DNA of 17,250 bases from contig PMDT01000352.1 of assembly GCA_003154555.1 (NCBI GenBank), positions 13,232-30,481 on the forward strand. Direction: 5' to 3'. Below, in pieces: positions 1 to 7,488 of the stretch. A program made the position numbers and the translations under genes. The notes beneath the pieces are model-generated. The model was not told the DNA's origin. It searched no databases and was given only the letters and a program-made list of their open reading frames with translations. Within the stretch, counting starts at the first letter, position 1. Every line of letters starts with the position of its first letter. The DNA comes from Spirochaetaceae bacterium (GTDB lineage Bacteria > Spirochaetota > Spirochaetia > SZUA-6 > Fen-1364).

Positions 1-222
1 GGCCTGCCCGAGCTGCTGGCAAAGATTGAAAAGCTCCTGGATGACGGCCTCGTCGACGTGAGCCTGCTCGTGCCGTACACACGCTATGACCTGGTGCGGC
101 TGGTATACGACCGCGGCTCGGTCCGAAGCCAGGAGGACCTCCCGGAGGGCGTGCGGCTGCATGCGCGCGTGCCGGACGAGGTTTCCATCAGGCTGGCGGA
201 TTTCCGGGAATCGAAGGAGTGA
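1..222 (+). CDS. hflX: GTPase HflX, C-terminal fragment
   Basis: The first 73 codons of the window are the tail of a gene that begins upstream, ending in TGA at 220-222. The frame reads as a helix (LPELLAKIEKLL), a beta strand with the LVPYTRYDLVRL segment, and then a GVRLHARVP strand. HflX GTPases end in this arrangement after the G domain: a pattern like 'IPYxRgDLlxxLhxxGxV', then a 'GxrlxARlp' strand. HflX is a translation-associated GTPase that splits stalled or stressed ribosomes in the cytoplasm. The GTP-binding motifs lie outside the window, so the call rests only on this C-terminal pattern. The gene converges on the sensor kinase gene with 22 bp between the two stop codons and no obvious terminator hairpin. 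A different Obg-HflX family GTPase remains possible. Confidence 0.75.
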   Translation, partial: GLPELLAKIEKLLDDGLVDVSLLVPYTRYDLVRLVYDRGSVRSQEDLPEGVRLHARVPDEVSIRLADFRESKE

Positions 223-244
223 CCAGGCGAAGGTGCGGGTCGCC

Positions 245-2206
245 TCAGCAGGCGGGCGCGCCGCGCAGGTGCTTCTGGACGGTTTTCGTGAGCGCCATCA
301 GGTCGATGGGTTTTTCCAGGATCTCGCGCGCGCCTTCCTTGAGGAGCTCCAGCGCGGAGCCGTCCGCCGTGTAGCCGGTCACGACGATGACGGCGAGGTC
401 CGGGCGGAGCTTGCGCAGGCCTGCAAGGCACTCCCGGCCGCCCATGTCGGGCATCACCATGTCCAGGATGACCAGATCGAAATCCCCATGCTGGCGGCAC
501 AGCTCAAGGGCTTCCCGCCCGTTGCCGGCAGGGACGGCCGTGTACCCGCAAGCGGTAAAGGTGCGGCACATGACCTCCCGCACCTGTGCCTCGTCGTCGA
601 CCACCAGGATCTTCCCGCTGCCGGCCGTGAAGACCGGGCCGGGGGCCTCCTTGGCGACGCGGGACGCTTCGCGATCCGCGACGGGCAGGAAGACCTCGAA
701 TGTCGATCCCTTGCCCACCACGCTTCGCACGTCAATGAAGCCATGGTGACTGGCGACGATGCCGTAGACGACCGCAAGACCTAGCCCCGTGCCGCTCTTC
801 GGTCCCTTCGTGGTGATGAAGGGGACAAAGAGCTTCTCCAGCAGCTCCGGGGGCATGCCGACGCCGGTGTCGATAACCCGGAGGACCACGTAGCGACCCT
901 CCACCGCGTTCACGTATCTCTCCGCCTGGTCCCGGGAGAGCGCGACATTGGCCGTTTCGATGCGGAGCGTTCCGCCCGCCGCGTGTTCACCCTGCGTCAT
1001 CGCATCGCGGGCGTTCACGCACAGGTTCACCATCACCTGGCTCATCTGGTTGGGGTCCGCCTCGACGGTCCAGAGCGTGGGGGCCAGCGCGAGCTCCACG
1101 GAAATTTCCGGGGGGAATGTACGATGGAAGATACCGTATGTCTCGTTGGCCACCTCGTTGAGCGAGATGATCTGGCGCGCGCCGGCCGCCTGCCGCGTGA
1201 AGAAACGAAGCTGCTGGGTGAGACCCGAGCCCCTGTCGACGGCGGTTTTGATCTGCTGGAGGTCCTTCTGCATCTGCGCGTCGTGCGGCGCACTCAGGAG
1301 GAGCAGCTGCAGGTAGCCGCTGATGGCGGTGAGGAGATTGTTGAAATCGTGGGTGATGCCGCCGGCGAGCTGCCCGAGGGCCTCCATTTTCTGGGCCTGG
1401 ATGATCTGTGACTGCAGTCTCTTGCGCTCGGTGATGTCGATGACGGAGGACATGAGACCGATGGCGCCCCCCTCCTCGTTGCGCACGAGCGAGGAGGAGA
1501 CCTCAATGCTGAACGACGAGCCGTCCCGGCGACGCGCGGTAAGCTCCCCGCGCCATCCCCCGGTGCGCGACAGGAGCTGCAGGATCCCGCGGGCATCCTC
1601 CCCGACCCAGAGGCCGCCGATGTCGAGCCCGAGCGGGTCGGCTGCTGTCGCGTAGCCCCACATCTGCAGGAAGGACGAGTTCACCCAGGTCACTTTCCCT
1701 TCCAGGTCCGAGAGGATGATCCCATTGATCGAAGTGTTGATGGCGTGGTTCTTCACCAGGAGCTCCTGGCTCTTGCTTTCCAGCGCGGTGGCAAGCGCGC
1801 GGCGGAGCTGCTCCTGGTCGGAGAGGATCTGGCTTTCACGGAACTTCATGAAACCGCTGAGGAGGGCAAGGGAGAGCGCGTCGATCGTGCTGAGGACCGG
1901 CTCGACGTCCGGCGGGGATCCGGGAAGCTCCGTGCGGCAGAAGCGCGGCAGCAGCTGCGTCAGGAGGACCAGCGTCTTTTCCCCGAGACCCGTGCGCGCG
2001 AGCTCCCGCCCGAAGGCGAATGCATCTGCCGATCCTGGCTCCACGATGGAGTGGATGAAAAAGCGCGCAAGCTCGACCCCGAGCTCCGCGAGCCGACGCG
2101 GGTGCATCGCGTAGCGGTTCTCATAGGCGTTGTCGCGGAGGAGCGTCTGTAGTGCCCCTGCGAGCGCGCTCTCCCGGACCCGGAGGGATTCGACGGCGGG
2201 GGTCAC
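245..2206 (-). CDS. Hybrid sensor histidine kinase (PAS-HisKA-HATPase-REC)
   Basis: A 653-residue cytoplasmic-looking hybrid kinase with no membrane segment or signal peptide. Residues 1-150 are helical and match no family I recognise. A PAS domain follows at about 151-262, ending in the usual DITERK linker. The dimerisation/phosphoacceptor segment has GGITHDFNN with His286. The ATPase has an N box (NLCVNARDAM, 394-403), DTGVGM (446-451), an F box (KLFVPF) and GTGLGLA (472-478). The C-terminal receiver, about 531-650, has Asp537/Asp538, phosphoacceptor Asp582, Thr610 and Lys632. All residues needed for autophosphorylation and relay to its own receiver are present. No output domain is attached, so an HPt protein or other partner elsewhere is expected. 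The GTG start overlaps the stop of the upstream methyltransferase gene (GTGA at 2206-2203), which implies translational coupling. The stimulus is unknown. Confidence 0.93.
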   Translation of the reverse strand: MTPAVESLRVRESALAGALQTLLRDNAYENRYAMHPRRLAELGVELARFFIHSIVEPGSADAFAFGRELARTGLGEKTLVLLTQLLPRFCRTELPGSPPDVEPVLSTIDALSLALLSGFMKFRESQILSDQEQLRRALATALESKSQELLVKNHAINTSINGIILSDLEGKVTWVNSSFLQMWGYATAADPLGLDIGGLWVGEDARGILQLLSRTGGWRGELTARRRDGSSFSIEVSSSLVRNEEGGAIGLMSSVIDITERKRLQSQIIQAQKMEALGQLAGGITHDFNNLLTAISGYLQLLLLSAPHDAQMQKDLQQIKTAVDRGSGLTQQLRFFTRQAAGARQIISLNEVANETYGIFHRTFPPEISVELALAPTLWTVEADPNQMSQVMVNLCVNARDAMTQGEHAAGGTLRIETANVALSRDQAERYVNAVEGRYVVLRVIDTGVGMPPELLEKLFVPFITTKGPKSGTGLGLAVVYGIVASHHGFIDVRSVVGKGSTFEVFLPVADREASRVAKEAPGPVFTAGSGKILVVDDEAQVREVMCRTFTACGYTAVPAGNGREALELCRQHGDFDLVILDMVMPDMGGRECLAGLRKLRPDLAVIVVTGYTADGSALELLKEGAREILEKPIDLMALTKTVQKHLRGAPAC

Positions 2207-3000
2207 TTTTCCAGGATGACGCCGTTGAGAACGCCGCCGAACGCGCTGGTCGTGTCCTCGGCAACCTCTTTTTTAACCGAGATCCAGTCCTCCAGCAGCA
2301 TGACGCCGGGCGCCGCCACCTTCCAGGGCCGGATGAGCTGCTCGAGCACCGCGCGCGTGCGGCGGTAGCCCGGTTGCCCCATCTGCTCGTAGAGCTTGAG
2401 GATTGTATCTATCGCGGGTGCGGGAACCGCGGCATCGAAGTCGCAGAGGAAGAGCCGGGAACCGGCCGGCGCCCAGGCGTGCAGGACGCCCAGCGCGTGG
2501 TGAATTGCCTCATCGCTCACGAAGTAGCAGATGCCATTGTAGCCGATTGCGACCGGCTTGTTGTTTCCGAAAAACCGGGACACCACCGGGGACTCCAGGA
2601 GCGTTTCGGGCTTTTGGGCGTCGCACACGACGTAGCGGACATTGGGGTCGTCCTTGATGATCTGCTGCCCGTAGGCAACCGTCACCGGGTCGATGTCGGA
2701 ATAGATGACCTTCGTCCCCGGGGGGGCGATGTGATTGATGTGGTCGATCGTCGGCAGGCCGGAAGCGAAATCGATAAACTGGGTGAAACCGGCGTCGGTG
2801 AGACGGTGGACCGCCTCCCCGAGGAACCAGCGGATGACGCGGACAAGCTTGGGCAGGAACGGGGCTACTTGTAAAAGCTGCTGCGCGGCGAGCCTGTCCA
2901 CCTCGAAGTTGTGATTGCCGCCAAGAAGGAAGTCATATATCCGGCCCGCGTTCGGCTTGCTCGAATCTGCTATGGAAGCAGATGTTGCTTTTTCTGCCAT
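2203..3000 (-). CDS. SAM-dependent methyltransferase, Methyltransf_19 (DUF574) family
   Basis: A 265-residue protein with the hallmarks of the S-adenosylmethionine methyltransferase family once called DUF574. These are an N-terminal PNAGRIYDFLLGG-NFEVDR signature (residues 16-36), a motif I-like FIDFASGLPT (75-84) and an acidic residue after the next strand in YSDIDPV (Asp102/Asp104). The methyl acceptor is unknown for most of the family. I chose ATG 3000 because a good Shine-Dalgarno (AAGGAG, 8 bases upstream) precedes it; an in-frame extension to 3099 has no such support and would overlap the promoter. The gene leads an operon with the hybrid kinase, sharing four bases with it, so the two products may act together. 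The family is best known from Actinobacteria, whereas the neighbours look unlike actinobacterial genes; transfer is possible but not shown. Confidence 0.88.
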   Translation of the reverse strand: MAEKATSASIADSSKPNAGRIYDFLLGGNHNFEVDRLAAQQLLQVAPFLPKLVRVIRWFLGEAVHRLTDAGFTQFIDFASGLPTIDHINHIAPPGTKVIYSDIDPVTVAYGQQIIKDDPNVRYVVCDAQKPETLLESPVVSRFFGNNKPVAIGYNGICYFVSDEAIHHALGVLHAWAPAGSRLFLCDFDAAVPAPAIDTILKLYEQMGQPGYRRTRAVLEQLIRPWKVAAPGVMLLEDWISVKKEVAEDTTSAFGGVLNGVILEK

Positions 3001-3070
3001 TCCCGTGACTCCTTCTCTCGTCTCGTGCATGCGAGGGGTGCGCGTTGCCGAGGGCACGCTTGTCACGTCT

Positions 3071-3099
3071 AGTATTGCGAAATCACCTGCCGGGTGCAA
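3071..3099 (-). promoter_or_regulatory. Candidate promoter of the methyltransferase-kinase operon
   Basis: On the minus strand TTGCAC (3099-3094) and AATACT (3076-3071) are separated by 17 bases, about 70 bases before the ATG at 3000. Each hexamer is only a partial match to sigma-70 consensus, so this is a plausible but unproven start for a leader of about 60 bases carrying the AAGGAG site. Confidence 0.4.
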
Positions 3100-3122
3100 G
3101 GGCTGTTTCGCCGGTGGATCGG

Positions 3123-5843
3123 CTACGCCGGCGCGTGACCTGCCTTTTTGCGGTACTCCGCGTAGGTCGTGAGGTTCCCGACCGCCTTGTCGCCCTTCTG
3201 TGGATCGACGAAAACGACCGCGTTCCGGCCCAGCTTCGCAGCATACAGCGCCTTGTCCACCTTCTCCACCGCCTTCTGGACATCCATGATACCGCCGACC
3301 TCGGCGACCCCGATGGAGAGCGTGCCGCAGGGCGCGCCCCCCTCCTTGCCGACCTTGCGGACGTCCCGCATTGTGTCCGGCGCGAGCACGCGGCTCTCCT
3401 GCGCGAATCTGAGGCGCTCCGCAAGGATGATGCCGGTGTGCAGGTCCGACGGCACAACCACGAGGATCTCCTCACCGCCGTAGCGGACCGCGAGGTCCCC
3501 TTCCCTGATGTTATCAAGGATCATGATCGCGGTGGCTTTCAGCACTTCGTCGCCGCGGGGGTGGCCCAGGGCGTCGTTCACCCACTTGAAGTGATCGATG
3601 TCGATCATCAGGAAGGAAAGCGGCGCGTGCCGGGTGCGCAGTGTCGCGAGGTGCCGGGGGAGCTCGTTCAGAAAATAGTCCTTGTTTTTCAACCCCGTGA
3701 GCGCGTCGATGAACTGGCCGGGAAACTGTTCCAGGAGGGTGGCCTGGAGCGCCGCCATGGAATCCCGCGCCCCCACCGACTGTTCCCGCGCCCACGCCTC
3801 CCGGTCCGTCGTGGAGGCTGTGACGATGCCGCGCCCGGTGCGCAGGGCGGGGCTCGACGTATCGTTGAGAAGCGAGTCGTACATATAGGCGACGCCGCGG
3901 AAGGCGTCCATGAACGCCACCTGGGCCTTCTGCGGAATCGCCAGCACCGTCTCGCGGAAACGCGCTTCGATCCAGCGCTTGATCTGCCGGGTGACCGGCC
4001 GGTAGTCCACCGTGCCCGTGCGGGCGCTCGCCGCAAAGTCCACAATGCCGCCCGCGCGAAGATCCGCGATCACCTTCCGACCGACCGGGTCCCCGGCAGC
4101 GAGCGCCGCCTGGCTGATGGCCTCACCCGCCTCGGTGAGGAGGACAGTCAACCGGGCGGCCAGCTCGAAGAGCTTCGGACCGCTGAACTGGTCGCGTTCC
4201 GTGAACACGTGCCCGTAGTGCCTGATCGCGCGGGCGCGCAGCTGGTTGATCTTCTCTTCGATGCTCCGCGCCCGCGCGCTTTCCCGGAAGAGGAGCGAAG
4301 AGCGGAGATTCCCGTCGGCCTCGCGGGCGAACTCTCCCACGGCGTCCAGGTAGGGCTCGAAGAGCCTCGGGTACGCGTCGCGCCAGGAATCGCGCAGCCG
4401 CACCATCTCCGACGCCAGGCCCTCCCTGCCGACGATCTTTTCCAGCGCGTACGGGTCGAGGGAGGAGAGCATGTCGTCCAGGATGGAGTGGATCACGAGG
4501 ACGAGCGACATTACGTCGGCGGAGGACAGCTTTTCCATGTCCACGCCGCGCGCCTGGAAGACAGAGGTGCGGCCGAAGATGCGGTGCGCGAAGTACGGCA
4601 GCAGGAACTCACCCTGCTCAATACGTTCCACGCCCGAGCCGGGAAAAACCGATGACATCATGGTGAGGGTGCCTTTGAAGCGCTGGCTGAACTCGGTGAT
4701 CTTCTCCTGCTCCAGCCGCGCCAGCTCCCGCGCCTGCCTTTCGCTCAGCTCCTTTTCCTTGAGCTCCTGCATCCTGCGCTGCCAGCCTTCCCAGGCAAGC
4801 AGGTCCTCCTCACGCACGCCGACGCACTCCCAGATCGTCTTGGTCTTCTCCGGTCGCGTGTCCGATTCCTCATAATAGGCGGCGATCATCTTCAGCAGGG
4901 CCGGGTAGAGCTCATGTGCAAATCGGCGGAGATTCTGATAGCAGGCGCGGAACGTCCCTTCCGCGTCGGTGAGCTCAGCGGCGGCGGCGGCGGCGTGCTG
5001 GTGCTCAAGGTTTGCCTCCCGCACGATGTCCAGGAGGGTCTCCAGCTTCTCCTTCTCCAGCGCATCAGTGACCAGGAAGAGACGGTAGCCGTCTTTCACG
5101 ACCCGCGCGAATGCCGAGACCGGCACGCGGGCATGCGCGAGACGGCTCGCGTCGAGGTGATCGAGGCTCCTCCGCAGCATCTCCTGTGGTTGTGTGAACG
5201 CCGAGAAAAAAGCGACGGCAAAAGGTTCCCGTGCATTGAGGGAGGCAGTGACGGCCTCCGCGGCGGCGGCTCCGTGCGCCCCCCGGGAGGGCCGACTGCC
5301 CAAAAGCCTCGCTGCGCTGTCGTGCAGGGCGTCGAGGTTGTCGACAAAGGAAAGGCGGTACGGATTGGCCCCAAGATAGCCGCGCACGTCGACGAACATG
5401 CGCAGAAATGCCCCACTCACAAAGTCGGGGACCCGGTGGTCGAAAAGGCTCCGGAAATCGTCCCACCGTTCCGTCACACGCGTGATGAGGTAGCCGCCAC
5501 GGAACGCGTAGCGGTTGATCTTCCGCCGCAGCCACGGGGGAACATCGGGGAGCATGTCGACGGCGCGCCGCACGCTCTCTTCCGCCACCGGAAGAGGTCC
5601 CGAGCTGGTCCGCGTCGCTGCGCTGATGCGCGGGGCCGCCGCAAGCGCCGCCTTGCGCCGTTCTTCCGCCTCGTGCTGCGCCTTCAGTCTTTCGAGGGCG
5701 GCGCGGGAACGACGACGCGCCTCCTCTTCGCCATAGCCTTTCTCCTTCAGCGACTTATAGACCTTCTGAATCTCATCCGGCGCGATCCCCTGGCGGATAA
5801 GGTTGTCTTTGAACGTCGGCTGATCCTTGCCGGGGGTAGCCAT
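3123..5843 (-). CDS. Diguanylate cyclase with large unrecognised N-terminal region
   Basis: A 906-residue protein whose last 200 residues are a GGDEF domain that makes cyclic di-GMP from two GTP. It has DALTGLKNKDYF from residue 713, metal-binding DIDHFKWVND (748-757), and the active-site variant GGEEI at about 789-793. An RxxD inhibitory site (Arg780, Asp783) lies exactly five residues before the GGEE, so the enzyme should be active and subject to product feedback. The preceding 700 residues contain no transmembrane segments and no family I recognise. They hold charged coiled-coil-like helices near 25-70 and 350-385 and long helical blocks between, and are presumably the sensing or scaffold part. 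The start ATG 5843 has AAGGAG 8 bases upstream and a good promoter. The gene ends in TAG 122 bp before the methyltransferase start and may act in the same signalling block. Confidence 0.92.
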   Translation of the reverse strand: MATPGKDQPTFKDNLIRQGIAPDEIQKVYKSLKEKGYGEEEARRRSRAALERLKAQHEAEERRKAALAAAPRISAATRTSSGPLPVAEESVRRAVDMLPDVPPWLRRKINRYAFRGGYLITRVTERWDDFRSLFDHRVPDFVSGAFLRMFVDVRGYLGANPYRLSFVDNLDALHDSAARLLGSRPSRGAHGAAAAEAVTASLNAREPFAVAFFSAFTQPQEMLRRSLDHLDASRLAHARVPVSAFARVVKDGYRLFLVTDALEKEKLETLLDIVREANLEHQHAAAAAAELTDAEGTFRACYQNLRRFAHELYPALLKMIAAYYEESDTRPEKTKTIWECVGVREEDLLAWEGWQRRMQELKEKELSERQARELARLEQEKITEFSQRFKGTLTMMSSVFPGSGVERIEQGEFLLPYFAHRIFGRTSVFQARGVDMEKLSSADVMSLVLVIHSILDDMLSSLDPYALEKIVGREGLASEMVRLRDSWRDAYPRLFEPYLDAVGEFAREADGNLRSSLLFRESARARSIEEKINQLRARAIRHYGHVFTERDQFSGPKLFELAARLTVLLTEAGEAISQAALAAGDPVGRKVIADLRAGGIVDFAASARTGTVDYRPVTRQIKRWIEARFRETVLAIPQKAQVAFMDAFRGVAYMYDSLLNDTSSPALRTGRGIVTASTTDREAWAREQSVGARDSMAALQATLLEQFPGQFIDALTGLKNKDYFLNELPRHLATLRTRHAPLSFLMIDIDHFKWVNDALGHPRGDEVLKATAIMILDNIREGDLAVRYGGEEILVVVPSDLHTGIILAERLRFAQESRVLAPDTMRDVRKVGKEGGAPCGTLSIGVAEVGGIMDVQKAVEKVDKALYAAKLGRNAVVFVDPQKGDKAVGNLTTYAEYRKKAGHAPA

Positions 5844-5848
5844 GCGGT

Positions 5849-5866
5849 TTTCTCCTTATGGAGAAA
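5849..5866. repeat. Perfect inverted repeat between promoter and start of the cyclase gene
   Basis: TTTCTCC and GGAGAAA form perfect 7-bp arms around TTAT. The repeat runs from the edge of the predicted -10 box into the Shine-Dalgarno of the diguanylate cyclase gene. Its position suits an operator. It would be only partly transcribed if the start is about 7 bases past the -10 box, so an RNA hairpin is less likely. The arms partly consist of the ribosome binding site itself, so chance is a real alternative. Confidence 0.45.
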
Positions 5867-5894
5867 GTATAGCATTCCAGGGGGATGATGTCGA
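5866..5894 (-). promoter_or_regulatory. Promoter of the diguanylate cyclase gene (extended -10)
   Basis: On the minus strand TCGACA (5894-5889, five of six to consensus), a 17-base spacer and TATACT (5871-5866) with an upstream TG (extended -10) form one of the best sigma-70-like promoters in the window. The predicted RNA start near 5859 leaves a leader of about 16 bases that carries AAGGAG. Confidence 0.65.
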
Positions 5895-5935
5895 AAAGAT
5901 GAACGGCCCGCCGTCCGCCCGCGGGGACGACGGGC

Positions 5936-6361
5936 TCAGCGCACGACGTCGCGCGACATGACTTTCAGGGTCGTGCGCTCCTCCCAGCCGATTTTTGACC
6001 AGAACCGCTGCCCAGCGGTGTTGTCCGCGAGCACGAAGATGTGGCACTTTCGCATTCCCGCCGCGGCGAGGCTTTCCAGGCACTTGTCCACGAGGGCACG
6101 GCCCATGCCGGTGCGCCGATGCGCGGGGGCCACCGCGAGGTGGTGGAGAAAGCCCCGGCGTCCGTCGGTCCCGCACAACACGGCGCCGACGATGACCCCG
6201 TCCGCCTCGGCGACATGGCTCATCCCCGGGTTCACCGAGAGATAGCGGGCGATATTCCCACGGCTGTCCGCCTCGCTCAGGCCGATGCCGTCGGCCGTTT
6301 TCCAGAGCGCAACGGCCGCGTCGTAGTCGTTCATCGTGAATGGTCGAAGCACGTACTGCAT
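5936..6361 (-). CDS. GNAT family N-acetyltransferase
   Basis: A 141-residue single-domain GNAT protein, the normal length for the family. It would move an acetyl group from acetyl-CoA to an unknown amine. The acetyl-CoA-binding motif A is clear: FLHHLAVAPAHRRTGMGRAL at about residues 71-90, with the R-x-x-G-x-G/A loop as RRTGMG. It is followed by the motif B region NTAGQRFWSKIGW (114-126). The overall look is close to YpeA-type small acetyltransferases, but the substrate cannot be read. I chose ATG 6361 because homology-like sequence begins at once (MQYVLRPFTMNDYDAA) and a -10-like hexamer lies 6 bases upstream. A longer in-frame start at 6445 would run through the promoter region of the divergent deaminase gene. 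No Shine-Dalgarno is visible. Confidence 0.85.
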   Translation of the reverse strand: MQYVLRPFTMNDYDAAVALWKTADGIGLSEADSRGNIARYLSVNPGMSHVAEADGVIVGAVLCGTDGRRGFLHHLAVAPAHRRTGMGRALVDKCLESLAAAGMRKCHIFVLADNTAGQRFWSKIGWEERTTLKVMSRDVVR

Positions 6362-6367
6362 GCCGGT

Positions 6368-6396
6368 GGTGTAACTGCTGAGCCGGGAAGGGTCAA
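6368..6396 (-). promoter_or_regulatory. Candidate leaderless promoter of the GNAT gene
   Basis: On the minus strand TTGACC (6396-6391), a 17-base spacer and TACACC (6373-6368) end 6 bases before the ATG. The -35 is good and the -10 weak. The spacing predicts an mRNA that begins at or beside the start codon, in line with the missing ribosome binding site. Confidence 0.4.
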
Positions 6397-6423
6397 GGCC
6401 GGCGGGCCCGGCGTGGAGAGTTC

Positions 6424-6452
6424 TTGACCTGGGGGCACGGATCATGTACGAG
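6424..6452 (+). promoter_or_regulatory. Candidate leaderless promoter of the deaminase gene
   Basis: TTGACC (6424-6429), 17 bases, then TACGAG (6447-6452), 7 bases before ATG 6460. The -35 matches consensus at five of six positions; the -10 is poor (three of six, lacking the last T). It is proposed mainly because it repeats the geometry seen at other SD-less starts here. Confidence 0.3.
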
Positions 6453-6459
6453 CAATGGC

Positions 6460-7479
6460 ATGACCGACGAGCAGATCGCGCGGCTTCCCAAGGCGGAAGT
6501 GCATCTTCACCTCGAAGGGACCATCACACCTGAGACCCTCTGGGCGATGGCAGCAGCCAATCACGTCGCGCTTCCCGTCGACAGCATCCACGAGCTGCAG
6601 CGTCTTTACACGTTCACGAGCTTCGATGCCTTCATTGAACTCTGGCTCCTGATGTGCTCCTGCTTCCGCACGCCGGAAGACTACGAACTGATGGTTGACG
6701 GTTTCCTGGCAGAGTGTGCGCGCCAGAATATCCGCTATGCGGAGCTGCATTTCACGCCCTACAACCACGAGAGGTTCGGGATTGGCGGCCGCAAGGCCCT
6801 GGACATCGTGACACGCAGGCTTTCGGACGCGCAGGCGTCCGGGGGACCCGTCGTGCGGCTGATCACCGACATATCGGGTGAATCCTCGGGCCAGAGCGGG
6901 GACTACACGGTGACGCTGCTGGAAGAGGAAGCGAACCCCCTGGTCGTGGCGCTTGGACTCGGTGGACCTGAAACCGGCCTGCCGCGCGCCATGTTCAAGG
7001 AATGGTTCGCGCGCGCCCGCAGGGCGGGCTACTGGACCGTCGCGCATGCGGGGGAGACGGGCGGCGCAGAGCACGTGCAGCAGGCGGTGACGGAACTTGG
7101 TGTGCGGCGCGTCCAGCACGGGGTACGGGCGGCAGAGGACCCCGCGGCGCTCCGGCTGCTGGCCGAAAAGGGGGTATGCTGCGATATCGCCCTCACGAGC
7201 AACGAGTGCCTCAAGGTGGTTCCGTCCGTCGCCGCGCACCCCCTGCGTCGATTCATGGAAGCCGGAGTGCCCGTCACGCTCTCCACGGACGATCCCCCGT
7301 TCTTCGGCACCGACCTGGGACGCGAGTGGCGGCGCGCCCGTGACGAGCTGGGACTTTCCACGCACGAGCTCTGGGAGCTCAATCTCAACGGTTTGCGCTA
7401 TGGCCTGGCGGAGACGGCAACGCGCAGGCGGCTGCTGCTCGAGTTCGAGCAGGCAGCAAGGTCGATCCTGCGGGCGTAG
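6460..7479 (+). CDS. Adenosine/adenine deaminase family protein
   Basis: A 339-residue zinc amidohydrolase of the adenosine deaminase family (PF00962 type), of normal length. All metal and catalytic residues are visible: HLH in VHLHLEG (His15, His17), HAGE (His196, Glu199), HGVR (His220) and TDDP (Asp277, Asp278). These enzymes hydrolyse the 6-amino group of a purine and release ammonia. Substrate choice is not settled. The family includes adenosine, adenine and aminodeoxyfutalosine deaminases, and this protein has QHGVR and STDDPPFFGT with a GLGLGGPE segment (166-171), not a textbook set for one of them. ATG 6460 begins right before the family's usual N-terminus (LPKAEVHLHLEG); an upstream in-frame TTG at 6424 adds 12 unlikely residues. 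The gene is divergent from GNAT and convergent with tryptophanase (9 bp between stops). Confidence 0.9.
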   Translation: MTDEQIARLPKAEVHLHLEGTITPETLWAMAAANHVALPVDSIHELQRLYTFTSFDAFIELWLLMCSCFRTPEDYELMVDGFLAECARQNIRYAELHFTPYNHERFGIGGRKALDIVTRRLSDAQASGGPVVRLITDISGESSGQSGDYTVTLLEEEANPLVVALGLGGPETGLPRAMFKEWFARARRAGYWTVAHAGETGGAEHVQQAVTELGVRRVQHGVRAAEDPAALRLLAEKGVCCDIALTSNECLKVVPSVAAHPLRRFMEAGVPVTLSTDDPPFFGTDLGREWRRARDELGLSTHELWELNLNGLRYGLAETATRRRLLLEFEQAARSILRA

Positions 7480-7488
7480 GGGGGGGCG

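Noticed and set aside
3001..3099. N-terminal extension of the methyltransferase to 3099
   Set aside because: It would overlap the predicted promoter, while the ATG at 3000 has an AAGGAG at ideal spacing and matches the usual family N-terminus.
3045..4655. A 536-codon open frame on the + strand opposite the cyclase gene
   Set aside because: It is the complement of a real GGDEF-family gene in GC-rich DNA. Its protein is Arg/His/Asp/Val-rich with no family features and no ribosome binding site.
5893..5935. Possible terminator after the GNAT gene: CCGTC/GACGG stem followed by a short T-rich stretch
   Set aside because: The stem is only 5 bp with an internal mismatch, and the T-rich stretch (TCTTTTC) begins about 12 bases after it. 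It is too weak to annotate.
6442..7365. A 307-codon minus-strand frame opposite the deaminase gene
   Set aside because: No recognisable protein features; it is explained as an antisense frame of a well-supported deaminase.
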